Positions 45,736 through 53,331 of a stretch of DNA of 54,629 bases are shown piece by piece. Numbering within the stretch: position 1 is the first letter of the stretch; every line of letters starts with the position of its first letter. The notes under the pieces were generated by a model. The model had not been told where the DNA came from. It did not search any database and saw nothing but the letters and a program-made list of their open reading frames with translations. Source of the stretch: an uncultured Bacteroides sp. (GTDB taxonomy: Bacteria > Bacteroidota > Bacteroidia > Bacteroidales > Bacteroidaceae); assembly GCA_948847595.1 (NCBI GenBank), contig CAQOGY010000021.1:1-54629 (forward strand), in the 5' to 3' direction. The position numbers and the translations under genes were made by a program.

Positions 45736-47205
45736 ATGATAATACGCATACCAAAGACTACATATTATCATAAATGGTTCATCGGAGCTACACTCGTCGT
45801 TCCGGTTCTTCCGCTTGCCGCCCAGACCTCTCCGAATCTTGTCTTCATCATGGCAGACCAGTATCGGGGGGACGCACTAGGTTGTCTGGGCAAAGAACCT
45901 GTAAAGACTCCTTGCCTGGATCATCTGGCTTCCGAAGGAGTCTTATTCACTAATGCAGTCAGCAGTTATCCTGTTTCATCACCCGCCCGTGCCATGCTGA
46001 TGACGGGCATGTACCCCCTGCATAATAAAGTAACAGGCAACTGCAATTCACAAACAGCGCCTTACGGAGTGGAGCTTCCACAGGAGGCCCGCTGTTGGAG
46101 TGATGTACTAAAAGACATGAACTACCGTACGGGATACATAGGAAAATGGCATCTGGATTCTCCTTACAAGCCTTATGTAGACACTTACAACAATCGTGGC
46201 AAAGTAGCGTGGAACGAATGGTGTCCGCCCGAACGCCGCCACGGATTTGAATACTGGACAGCCTACGGGACATACGATTATCATCTGAAACCGATGTACT
46301 GGGACACGACTGCTCCACGTGACAGTTTCTACTACGTCAACCAATGGGGCCCTGCATACGAAGCGGACAAAGCCATCGAATACATTCAGACACAAAAAGA
46401 GAATAAACAACCTTTCGCACTGGTCGTATCGATGAATCCTCCGCATACCGGTTACGAACTGGTTCCCGACAAATACAAAGCCCTATATAAGGATATAGAT
46501 GTGGAAGCCCTCTGTGCCCACCGCCCGGACATACCCGCCAAAGGAACCGAAATGGGAAACTATTTCAGAAATAACATACGCAATTATTACGCCTGTATCA
46601 CAGGGGTAGACGAGCAGGTAGGACGTATCATCGAAACCCTCAAAAGCAACGGACTGTTTGAGAATACCATCATTGTATTTACTTCCGATCATGGTATCTG
46701 CATGGGAGCTCACAACAATGCCGGAAAAGATATCTTCTACGAAGAAGCCATGCGCATCCCCATGATTATCTCGTGGCCGGCAAAGATAAAGCCACGCAAA
46801 GACGACCATTTGATGATTGCCTTCGCCGACTTATATCCATCTCTCCTTTCCCTGATGGGATTCCGAAAAGAAATACCCGAAACGGTACAGACTTTCGACT
46901 TATCCCGCCATATTCTGGGCAAGAGTAAAAAAGAAGTGGTACAACCTTATTATTATGTACAGTTTGACAATCATGCCACCGGATACCGCGGGCTACGTAC
47001 GTCAACCCATACATTCGCAGTTCACGCAACCAATGGAAAAATAGACGAAACAGTTCTTTACGACCGAACCAAAGACCCCTATCAAATGGATAATATTGCC
47101 GGACAATCCCCCCGTCTGGTCCGGCAATTCAACAAACAACTCAAGGCATGGCTACTCCATACCAACGATTCATTTGCCCATTATCTTGAAACCGTAACTA
47201 AATAA
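45736..47205 (+). CDS. S1 family sulfatase, serine type
   Basis: 489 residues. An N-terminal signal peptide ends near LAAQ (27-30). The alkaline-phosphatase-like fold shows NLVFIMADQYRGDALGC, then the maturation motif S81-S-P-A-R85, so Ser81 should be converted to formylglycine by the radical-SAM enzyme anSME. Other metal/substrate residues lie in GYIGKWHLD and FTSDHGICMGAH. The protein removes sulfate esters from a sugar; the exact position cannot be deduced. It opens the cassette divergent from the HTCS and is followed after 5 nt by the fucosidase gene. Confidence 0.9.
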   Translation: MIIRIPKTTYYHKWFIGATLVVPVLPLAAQTSPNLVFIMADQYRGDALGCLGKEPVKTPCLDHLASEGVLFTNAVSSYPVSSPARAMLMTGMYPLHNKVTGNCNSQTAPYGVELPQEARCWSDVLKDMNYRTGYIGKWHLDSPYKPYVDTYNNRGKVAWNEWCPPERRHGFEYWTAYGTYDYHLKPMYWDTTAPRDSFYYVNQWGPAYEADKAIEYIQTQKENKQPFALVVSMNPPHTGYELVPDKYKALYKDIDVEALCAHRPDIPAKGTEMGNYFRNNIRNYYACITGVDEQVGRIIETLKSNGLFENTIIVFTSDHGICMGAHNNAGKDIFYEEAMRIPMIISWPAKIKPRKDDHLMIAFADLYPSLLSLMGFRKEIPETVQTFDLSRHILGKSKKEVVQPYYYVQFDNHATGYRGLRTSTHTFAVHATNGKIDETVLYDRTKDPYQMDNIAGQSPRLVRQFNKQLKAWLLHTNDSFAHYLETVTK

Positions 47206-47210
47206 ACACC

Positions 47211-48593
47211 ATGAAGAAACTTTGCTATCTCTCTCTTTTTATCCTATACTCAGTTTGCAGCTTCGCACAACAACAGGCTATCCCCGTCCCCAAGCCCCAT
47301 CAACTCAAATGGCATGAGGCGGAAATGGGAGCTGTCTTCCATTATGACCTGCACGTGTTTGACGGCATCCGCTACGGACAAGGCAACAACCGTATCAATC
47401 CCATCGAAGATTACAACATCTTCAACCCCACCGAACTGAACACTGACCAATGGGTACAAGCCGCCAAAGCTGCCGGATGCAAATTTGCCGTACTGACCGC
47501 CACCCACGAAACAGGTTTCGGACTTTGGCAAAGCGACGTCAACCCTTATTGCCTGAAAGCCGTGAAATGGAGAGACGGGAAAGGAGACATTGTCCGTGAC
47601 TTCGTCAACTCCTGCCGCAAATATGGTCTGCAACCGGGCATCTATATCGGTATCCGATGGAACTCCCTGCTGGGTATCCATAACTTCAAGGCCGAAGGAG
47701 AAGGAGCGTTCGCCCGCAACCGCCAGGCATGGTACAAGCGCCTGTGCGAGAAAATGGTGACAGAACTCTGCACCCGCTACGGAGATTTATATATGATATG
47801 GTTTGACGGCGGAGCCGATGATCCCCGTGGCGATGGCCCCGATGTGGAACCGATTGTCAACAAGTATCAGCCAAACTGCCTTTTCTATCATAACATCGAC
47901 CGTGCCGACTTCCGTTGGGGAGGTTCGGAGACAGGTACAGTGGAATATCCCTGCTGGTCTACCTTTCCCGTCCCCTGCTCACACCATAAACGCATTGAAA
48001 GCAATATTGACCAGCTCGAACTGTTAAAACACGGCGATAAGAACGGTAAATACTGGGTACCGGCAATGGCGGACACTCCGCTACGGGGAGCAAACGGCCG
48101 CCACGAATGGTTCTGGGAACCGGATGACGAGAACAACATCTATCCGCTAAACACGCTGATAGATAAATATGAAAAGTCAGTAGGAAGAAACGCCACCCTC
48201 ATTCTCGGATTAACTCCTGACCCGACCGGATTAATCCCCGCCGGAGACGCACAGCGCCTGAAAGAAATGGGAGATGAAATCAATCGGCGGTTCTCCTCCC
48301 CGATAGCCCGCATTTCGGGACAAAAGAAAAGCCTGACACTGAAACTCGGAAAGGAGCAGCCTGTCAATTACTGCATCATCCAGGAAAACATCAAAAACGG
48401 AGAACGCATCCGGCAATATCAGATAGAAGCCAAAGTGAACGGTAAATGGCAAACAGTCTGCAAAGGAGAATCTGTAGGGCACAAACGGATCGAAAAGTTT
48501 GAACCGGTAGAAGCCACAGCATTAAGACTGACTGTATCCGAATCTGTCGCACTGCCGGATATTATCAACTTCAGCGCCTATTCCGTAAAATAA
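47211..48593 (+). CDS. Alpha-L-fucosidase, GH29
   Basis: 460 residues. A signal peptide (MKKLCYLSLF...CSFAQ) is followed by a TIM barrel typical of GH29: WHEAEMGAVFHYDLHVF, VLTATHETGFGLWQSD and MIWFDGGADD. D199 in WFDG is the expected nucleophile. The C-terminal 110 residues form a beta-rich F5/8-type C-like domain (VNYCIIQENIKNGERIRQY). It hydrolyses terminal alpha-L-fucose, or alpha-L-galactose in some members. With two sulfatases and an alpha-galactosidase next to it, the substrate is probably a sulfated, fucosylated glycan such as mucin or an algal polysaccharide. Spacing of 5 and 10 nt to its neighbours indicates one operon. Confidence 0.9.
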   Translation: MKKLCYLSLFILYSVCSFAQQQAIPVPKPHQLKWHEAEMGAVFHYDLHVFDGIRYGQGNNRINPIEDYNIFNPTELNTDQWVQAAKAAGCKFAVLTATHETGFGLWQSDVNPYCLKAVKWRDGKGDIVRDFVNSCRKYGLQPGIYIGIRWNSLLGIHNFKAEGEGAFARNRQAWYKRLCEKMVTELCTRYGDLYMIWFDGGADDPRGDGPDVEPIVNKYQPNCLFYHNIDRADFRWGGSETGTVEYPCWSTFPVPCSHHKRIESNIDQLELLKHGDKNGKYWVPAMADTPLRGANGRHEWFWEPDDENNIYPLNTLIDKYEKSVGRNATLILGLTPDPTGLIPAGDAQRLKEMGDEINRRFSSPIARISGQKKSLTLKLGKEQPVNYCIIQENIKNGERIRQYQIEAKVNGKWQTVCKGESVGHKRIEKFEPVEATALRLTVSESVALPDIINFSAYSVK

Positions 48594-48603
48594 CACAAGA
48601 GGC

Positions 48604-50685
48604 ATGAGAAGAATGATCCACATCTGTTTATGGCTATTGACGGGCATCTTTGCGGAAGCATCGCTGTCTGCACAGAACCCGTTTATCTACCATAAAGGGA
48701 AGACATACAAAGATGTTGCAGCTTATCGGATGGAAGAAATCATCGACCTGAACACGCATACTCCATCCACCCCCATCTTATGCGAACAACAAGTGCCGGA
48801 ACACCAAAGCACTCTTTCGTATAAAGTTGCACTTCCTTTGTATGTTCGTGGTATATTCTTCAGCCGTGATTCCCGCCCCGGCGACTATCAATGGCCGAAT
48901 AACACCAATCGGTTGCTCCCCTGGATGTTCAACCGTCTCGAAGACCTCACACGGAGCGATTATGCAGGCATTCCTTCCAATGCCCTACCGTCCGCATCGG
49001 GCGACGCACTGCTCCTTGAACTTGCAGACGGAGAATATCTGTTCGCCAAAGCCATTGCGAGTAGCAACAGCCTCAGCTGGTTTCAGGTTAATCAGGACGG
49101 CACGCTCACGTTGTATGTCTCCACACTAGGAGAAGATGCACTGACCGGCCGACTCCCCCTCCTGATTTTCCGGAAATCTTCATCCATTTACCATGTATTC
49201 AGTGACGCCTACGATTCGTTAATCGCAGATAAAGTCGTATCTGCCCTCCGCAAAAGAGGGGACAAAGAATATTTCAATGCCTTCAACTATCTGGGATGGT
49301 GTACTTGGGAACATTATCATTATGACATTGATGAAACGAAAATACTGAACGATATCGATGCCATCGAAGCATCCGGCATACCGGTACGTTATGTCTTAAT
49401 TGACGACGGACACATAGCAAACAAGAACCGGCAACTGACCAGTCTCGTCCCCGACAAAAAACGTTTTCCGAACGGATGGAGCCGCATCATGAAGCGCAAA
49501 CAAGCAGATAAAATCCGATGGATAGGGCTATGGTACAGCCTTTCCGGCTATTGGATGGGAATCTCTGCCGAGAATGACTTTCCGCCGGAAATCCAGCAAG
49601 TTCTACACTCATATAATGGCAGTTTACTACCCGGCACCAGTACAGAAAAGATAGAAACATGGTACGAATATTATGTCCGTACCATGAAGGAGTATGGATT
49701 TGACTTCTTGAAGATAGACAATCAATCCTTCACCCTCCCGCTCTATATGGGCGGAACGCAGGTTATCCGACAGGCTAAGGACTGCAACCTTGCTCTGGAA
49801 CATCAGACACATCGAATGCAAATGGGACTGATGAACTGCATGGCACAAAATGTGCTGAACATTGACCATACCTTGTACAGTAGCGTAACCCGTGCCAGCA
49901 TCGACTATAAGAAATATGACGAGAATATGGCTAAATCACATCTGTTCCAGTCATATACCAATACACTCATACTGGGGCAGACCGTCTGGCCCGACCACGA
50001 TATGTTTCATTCCTGCGATACCGTTTGCGGCAGTCTGATGGCACGTTCGAAAGCGATCTCCGGCGGACCTGTTTACCTGTCCGACTCTCCAAGCGAATTT
50101 ATTGCCGATAATATCCGCCCTCTGATTGATGAAACCGGAAAGATATTCCGTCCGGCAGCTCCCGCCGTCCCGACTCCGGAATCCATACTGACCAATCCCC
50201 TGCAAAGCGGTAAAGCCTACCGCGTATATGCCCCTACAGGAGACGAAGCGCTCTCAGTCATTTGCTACAATCTGAACACTTCTCCCGCTTATCGGGAAGT
50301 AGAAAGTTTCGTCAAACAGGAAGATTACCTGTTACGGGAAAGCACCGGCAAATCCGCAGATTCTTCTTCCGACAACATTCTCGCATTCAACTGGGAAAAA
50401 CAGAGCGCCGAAGTATTGAACGAATCTGAAAGAAAAATAAAGTTATCCGGATTTACAGATAGTCTGTTCCATCTTTGCCCCATCCGTAAAGGTTGGGCAG
50501 TGATCGGCATACAAGAAAAATACCTGTCGCCTGCCACTGTGCAGATACTCAAACGTACTACCGATAAGCTGATATTGGATGTCCACTGCACCGGTACATT
50601 AAGAATATGGGCAGACTCCCACGGGAAACAGGAATTACGAAGCATACCGATCAAAAAGGCCGGCAGAATTGAAATAAAGAAATAA
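48604..50685 (+). CDS. GH36-type alpha-galactosidase of the Sip1/raffinose synthase group
   Basis: 693 residues with a signal peptide ending near LSAQ. The catalytic barrel shows NYLGWCTWEHYHYDI (about 228-242), VLIDDGHI (264-271), FLKIDNQ with D372 as expected nucleophile, the TRASIDY motif with D434 as candidate acid/base, and WPDHDMFHS (462-470). This matches the raffinose synthase/seed imbibition protein branch of GH36. Expected activity is release of alpha-linked galactose. It could act on blood-group B-like or algal galactans in this cassette, or on another glycan; this is inference. The flanking genes are 10 and 17 nt away. Confidence 0.86.
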   Translation: MRRMIHICLWLLTGIFAEASLSAQNPFIYHKGKTYKDVAAYRMEEIIDLNTHTPSTPILCEQQVPEHQSTLSYKVALPLYVRGIFFSRDSRPGDYQWPNNTNRLLPWMFNRLEDLTRSDYAGIPSNALPSASGDALLLELADGEYLFAKAIASSNSLSWFQVNQDGTLTLYVSTLGEDALTGRLPLLIFRKSSSIYHVFSDAYDSLIADKVVSALRKRGDKEYFNAFNYLGWCTWEHYHYDIDETKILNDIDAIEASGIPVRYVLIDDGHIANKNRQLTSLVPDKKRFPNGWSRIMKRKQADKIRWIGLWYSLSGYWMGISAENDFPPEIQQVLHSYNGSLLPGTSTEKIETWYEYYVRTMKEYGFDFLKIDNQSFTLPLYMGGTQVIRQAKDCNLALEHQTHRMQMGLMNCMAQNVLNIDHTLYSSVTRASIDYKKYDENMAKSHLFQSYTNTLILGQTVWPDHDMFHSCDTVCGSLMARSKAISGGPVYLSDSPSEFIADNIRPLIDETGKIFRPAAPAVPTPESILTNPLQSGKAYRVYAPTGDEALSVICYNLNTSPAYREVESFVKQEDYLLRESTGKSADSSSDNILAFNWEKQSAEVLNESERKIKLSGFTDSLFHLCPIRKGWAVIGIQEKYLSPATVQILKRTTDKLILDVHCTGTLRIWADSHGKQELRSIPIKKAGRIEIKK

Positions 50686-50702
50686 CACTAAATAATTAAT
50701 CC

Positions 50703-52259
50703 ATGAACAAAAAACTACTTTTCCCCCTCGCACTCGTGCCACTGGCTGCCACCAGCCTGCAAGCACAGAAGTCCGCCCAGACACAACGCGTGGACAAACG
50801 CCCCAACATCATCCTTTTCATGGTAGACGACATGGGATGGCAAGACACTTCACTCCCCTTCTGGACACAAAAGACAGACTACAATCAGTTGTACGAAACA
50901 CCCAACATGGAACGGCTTGCCAAACAAGGCATGATGTTCACACAAGCGTATGCCAGCAGTATCAGTTCCCCCACCCGATGCAGCCTCATCACCGGAACGA
51001 ACGCTGCACGCCACCGCGTAACCAACTGGACGCTGCAAAAGAACACAAAGACAGACCGCAAGGATAAAGTGCTGGATGTGCCGGACTGGAACTACAACGG
51101 AGTAAGCCAAGTGCCCGGCACCAACAACACATTCGTAGGAACTTCCTTCGTACAACTACTGAAAGACAGCGGCTATCATACGATTCATTGCGGAAAAGCA
51201 CATTTCGGTGCCATAGACACTCCGGGAGAAGACCCGCACCACTGGGGCTTCGAAGTAAACATAGCCGGACACGCTGCCGGAGGACTCGCCAGCTATCTGG
51301 GAGAAGAGAATTACGGTCACAACAAAGATGGAAAACCGATATCGCTCATGGCTGTTCCCGGACTTGAAAAGTACTGGGGTACGGAGACCTTCGTCACCGA
51401 AGCATTAACTCTGGAAGCTATCAAAGCTCTGAACAAAGCCAAGAAGTACAACCAACCTTTCTACCTGTATATGTCCCAATACGCCATCCACGTCCCCTTG
51501 GACAAGGACAAACGTTTCTACGACAAATACAAGAAAAAAGGTATGACCGACCATGAAGCTGCATACGCCACACTGATCGAAGGCATGGACAAGAGTCTGG
51601 GCGATCTGATGGACTGGCTGGAAAAAAGCGGAGAAGCCGACAATACCATTATCATTTTCATGAGCGACAACGGAGGACTTGCCGCCGAATCGTATTGGCG
51701 TGACGGCAAACTGCACACCCAGAATCATCCTCTCAACAGTGGTAAAGGCTCCACCTATGAAGGCGGCATCCGTGAACCGATGATCGTCAGCTGGCCCGGT
51801 GTCGTAGCCCCTGGCAGCAAATGCAATGACTATCTGCTGATAGAAGACTTCTATCCTACTATACTCGAAATGGCGGGTATCAAAAAATACAAGACAGTTC
51901 AGCCTATCGACGGCATCAGCTTCATACCTTTACTGAAACAGACCGGAAATCCTTCCAAAGGACGCAGCCTCTTCTGGAATATGCCCAACAACTGGGGAAA
52001 CGACGGTCCGGGAATCAACTTTAACTGTGCCGTACGCAACGGTGACTGGAAATTAATCTATTACTATGGTACAGGTAAAAAAGAACTATTCAATATCCCC
52101 GATGATATAGGCGAAAGTAATGATCTCAGCGCACAACATCCGGATATTGTGAAACGGCTTTCTAAAGAATTAGGAACCTATTTGAGAAAAGTTGATGCCC
52201 AACGTCCTACAGTCAAAGCTACGGGTAAACCTTGTCTTTGGCCGGACGAAATTGAGTAA
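50703..52259 (+). CDS. S1 family sulfatase, serine type
   Basis: 518 residues. A signal peptide ends near SLQAQ. The sulfatase motifs are NIILFMVDDMGWQDT, the maturation site S88-S-P-T-R92 (Ser88 becoming formylglycine), YHTIHCGKAHFG and FMSDNGGLAAES. It differs clearly from the first sulfatase of the cassette, so the two likely cut sulfate at different positions. It is the last gene of the run. A weak hairpin at 52320-52348 and array C follow. Confidence 0.9.
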   Translation: MNKKLLFPLALVPLAATSLQAQKSAQTQRVDKRPNIILFMVDDMGWQDTSLPFWTQKTDYNQLYETPNMERLAKQGMMFTQAYASSISSPTRCSLITGTNAARHRVTNWTLQKNTKTDRKDKVLDVPDWNYNGVSQVPGTNNTFVGTSFVQLLKDSGYHTIHCGKAHFGAIDTPGEDPHHWGFEVNIAGHAAGGLASYLGEENYGHNKDGKPISLMAVPGLEKYWGTETFVTEALTLEAIKALNKAKKYNQPFYLYMSQYAIHVPLDKDKRFYDKYKKKGMTDHEAAYATLIEGMDKSLGDLMDWLEKSGEADNTIIIFMSDNGGLAAESYWRDGKLHTQNHPLNSGKGSTYEGGIREPMIVSWPGVVAPGSKCNDYLLIEDFYPTILEMAGIKKYKTVQPIDGISFIPLLKQTGNPSKGRSLFWNMPNNWGNDGPGINFNCAVRNGDWKLIYYYGTGKKELFNIPDDIGESNDLSAQHPDIVKRLSKELGTYLRKVDAQRPTVKATGKPCLWPDEIE

Positions 52260-52319
52260 TCATTCACCAGTTTAGTCAGCTCCAAACAAGTAACATGATA
52301 TTCCAGCTAAACAGACGAA

Positions 52320-52348
52320 AAACTATGCATTTTACGAATACATAGTTT
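52320..52348 (+). terminator. Possible terminator of the enzyme cassette
   Basis: An 8-bp stem (AAACTATG, 52320-52327, with CATAGTTT, 52341-52348) and a 13-nt loop, followed by only a weak T stretch. It lies 60 nt past the stop codon at 52259. Confidence 0.45.
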
Positions 52349-52442
52349 CTAAGGCTACTCAAATACTGGTATAAAGCAGAAAGCCTACAACTATTATTAT
52401 ATTAATACACAGCCAAATACAGTTTACTATATTCTCAAAGTA

Positions 52443-52548
52443 TTCTCATGCCTTTGAGAAAAAATTCTCACCACGATGAGAAAAAATTCTCATGTCTTTG
52501 AGAAAATTTTCTCATTGCAGTGAGAAATTATTCTCATTGCGGTGAGAA
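52443..52548. repeat. Array C: tandem short palindromes, exact 22-bp period
   Basis: Arm TTCTCA starts at 52443, 52465, 52487, 52509 and 52531; arm TGAGAA starts at 52455, 52477, 52499, 52521 and 52543. Both series step exactly 22 bp with no mismatch in any arm. The 4-nt loops between TGAGAA and TTCTCA are A/T only (AAAA, AAAA, AATT, ATTA). The 6-nt linkers are TGCCTT, CCACGA, TGTCTT, TTGCAG and TTGCGG. The array lies 184 nt past the sulfatase stop and about 270 nt before the candidate sigma-54 promoter. It is the cleanest of the three arrays. Confidence 0.92.
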
Positions 52549-52693
52549 TAAAAGACTTTGCAGGAATCTGATAATTAGTTCATTACTTTTCGTTTTTCAG
52601 ATGCTTTAGTTCTTTACTCATTAAGTATAGGTTCATTGAAACATAACCATTCTTGCATTACTTATCATTATTTACGTAACAAAGCAGACTATT
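52549..52693. other. Gap between array C and the upstream activator repeats
   Basis: No gene is seen. AT-rich DNA without a recognisable element, other than a short open frame that overlaps the sigma-54 region and is discarded. Confidence 0.4.
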
Positions 52694-52752
52694 GTGGAAT
52701 AATTCCACACTCCTCACCCCATTTTCCACACATTCCCCATGCGTTTCCACAC
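52694..52752. promoter_or_regulatory. Candidate upstream activator sites, 21-bp spaced
   Basis: TTCCACAC occurs at 52703-52710, 52724-52731 and 52745-52752, each exactly 21 bp (two helix turns) after the last. The first copy is part of a perfect dyad, GTGGAAT-A-ATTCCAC (52694-52708). The copies lie about 100-145 bp before the predicted start of the next gene, the usual place for enhancer sites of sigma-54 activators. Confidence 0.6.
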
Positions 52753-52818
52753 AATAGACAATGTACATCATTCACATATCTCACTTATAATCAATATATT
52801 GATAGCGTACATCAGTCT

Positions 52819-52835
52819 TTGGCACGCACTTTGAT
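52819..52835 (+). promoter_or_regulatory. Candidate sigma-54 (RpoN) promoter
   Basis: TTGGCACG-CACT-TTGAT compares with the consensus TTGGCACG-N4-TTGCW. The -24 half matches fully and the GG to -12 distance is right. The -12 dinucleotide is GA and not GC, the one mismatch. The start would be near 52846, giving an 85-nt leader for the small secreted protein gene. Confidence 0.55.
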
Positions 52836-52929
52836 CTTTAATTAGCCGTTAGATAAAGCAACAACCGATTCCTTAACACATAAGAGAGAATTGAAAATAT
52901 ATGTTTAATAATCATTAAAGCAAACGATT

Positions 52930-53199
52930 ATGAAAAAATTAGTATTAGTAGTAGCAATGTTTATGTTTGTTTGTGGTGGTTCATTCCTTGTTAAGGCTCA
53001 GAACTCTGCAGAAGCTGCGACAGCCCTGGCAGAAGTTAATGCAACAGCTATCGTTAATGATACAGTAGTAAAAGATACTGTAACCAAGAGCGAGGAACCT
53101 GTTAAGACAGAACTGAGTGCACCGACCGCTATTGTCAATGATACAGTCGTTACTGACACTGCATCCAAAGACAAACCGGCTGAGCCTGTCAAGGAATAA
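52930..53199 (+). CDS. Small secreted protein with a duplicated repeat
   Basis: 89 residues. A signal peptide (MKKLVLVVAMFMFVCGGSFLVKA) would be cut before Q24. The mature part is acidic, Ala/Val/Thr-rich and lacks Cys. The 12-residue motif TAIVNDTVV-x-DT occurs at 39-50 and 66-77, so a block of about 27 residues is duplicated, including a following EPVK. Low complexity suggests an extended or disordered protein. No family is recognised. Its upstream gap holds the candidate sigma-54 promoter and activator sites, so expression may be tightly controlled. A strong terminator follows. Confidence 0.75.
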   Translation: MKKLVLVVAMFMFVCGGSFLVKAQNSAEAATALAEVNATAIVNDTVVKDTVTKSEEPVKTELSAPTAIVNDTVVTDTASKDKPAEPVKE

Positions 53200-53252
53200 C
53201 CTTTCCAAAAACTCACGGAACATAGTCTGCCGAACAATAGTAAGCACACTAC

Positions 53253-53297
53253 AAAAAAAGCCATCCCTACTTCGTCTATTCCGGGGATGGCTTTTTT
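53253..53297. terminator. Bidirectional intrinsic terminator
   Basis: An 8-bp perfect stem (GCCATCCC, 53260-53267, with GGGATGGC, 53284-53291) flanked by seven A on the left and six T on the right. It can end both the small secreted gene (plus) and the GH76 gene (minus), which converge here. Confidence 0.88.
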
Positions 53298-53331
53298 ATT
53301 TTCTTATTTTCCCTAAACGGGAATCATTCAA

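Noticed and set aside
52443..52548. Array C as a CRISPR array
   Set aside because: Spacers are only 4-6 nt, the repeat is itself a short palindrome and no cas genes are near. The same holds for arrays A and B.
52636..52845. Plus-strand open frame of 69 codons before the small secreted gene
   Set aside because: It is covered by the activator repeats and the sigma-54-like promoter, and looks non-coding (His/Tyr-rich without pattern).
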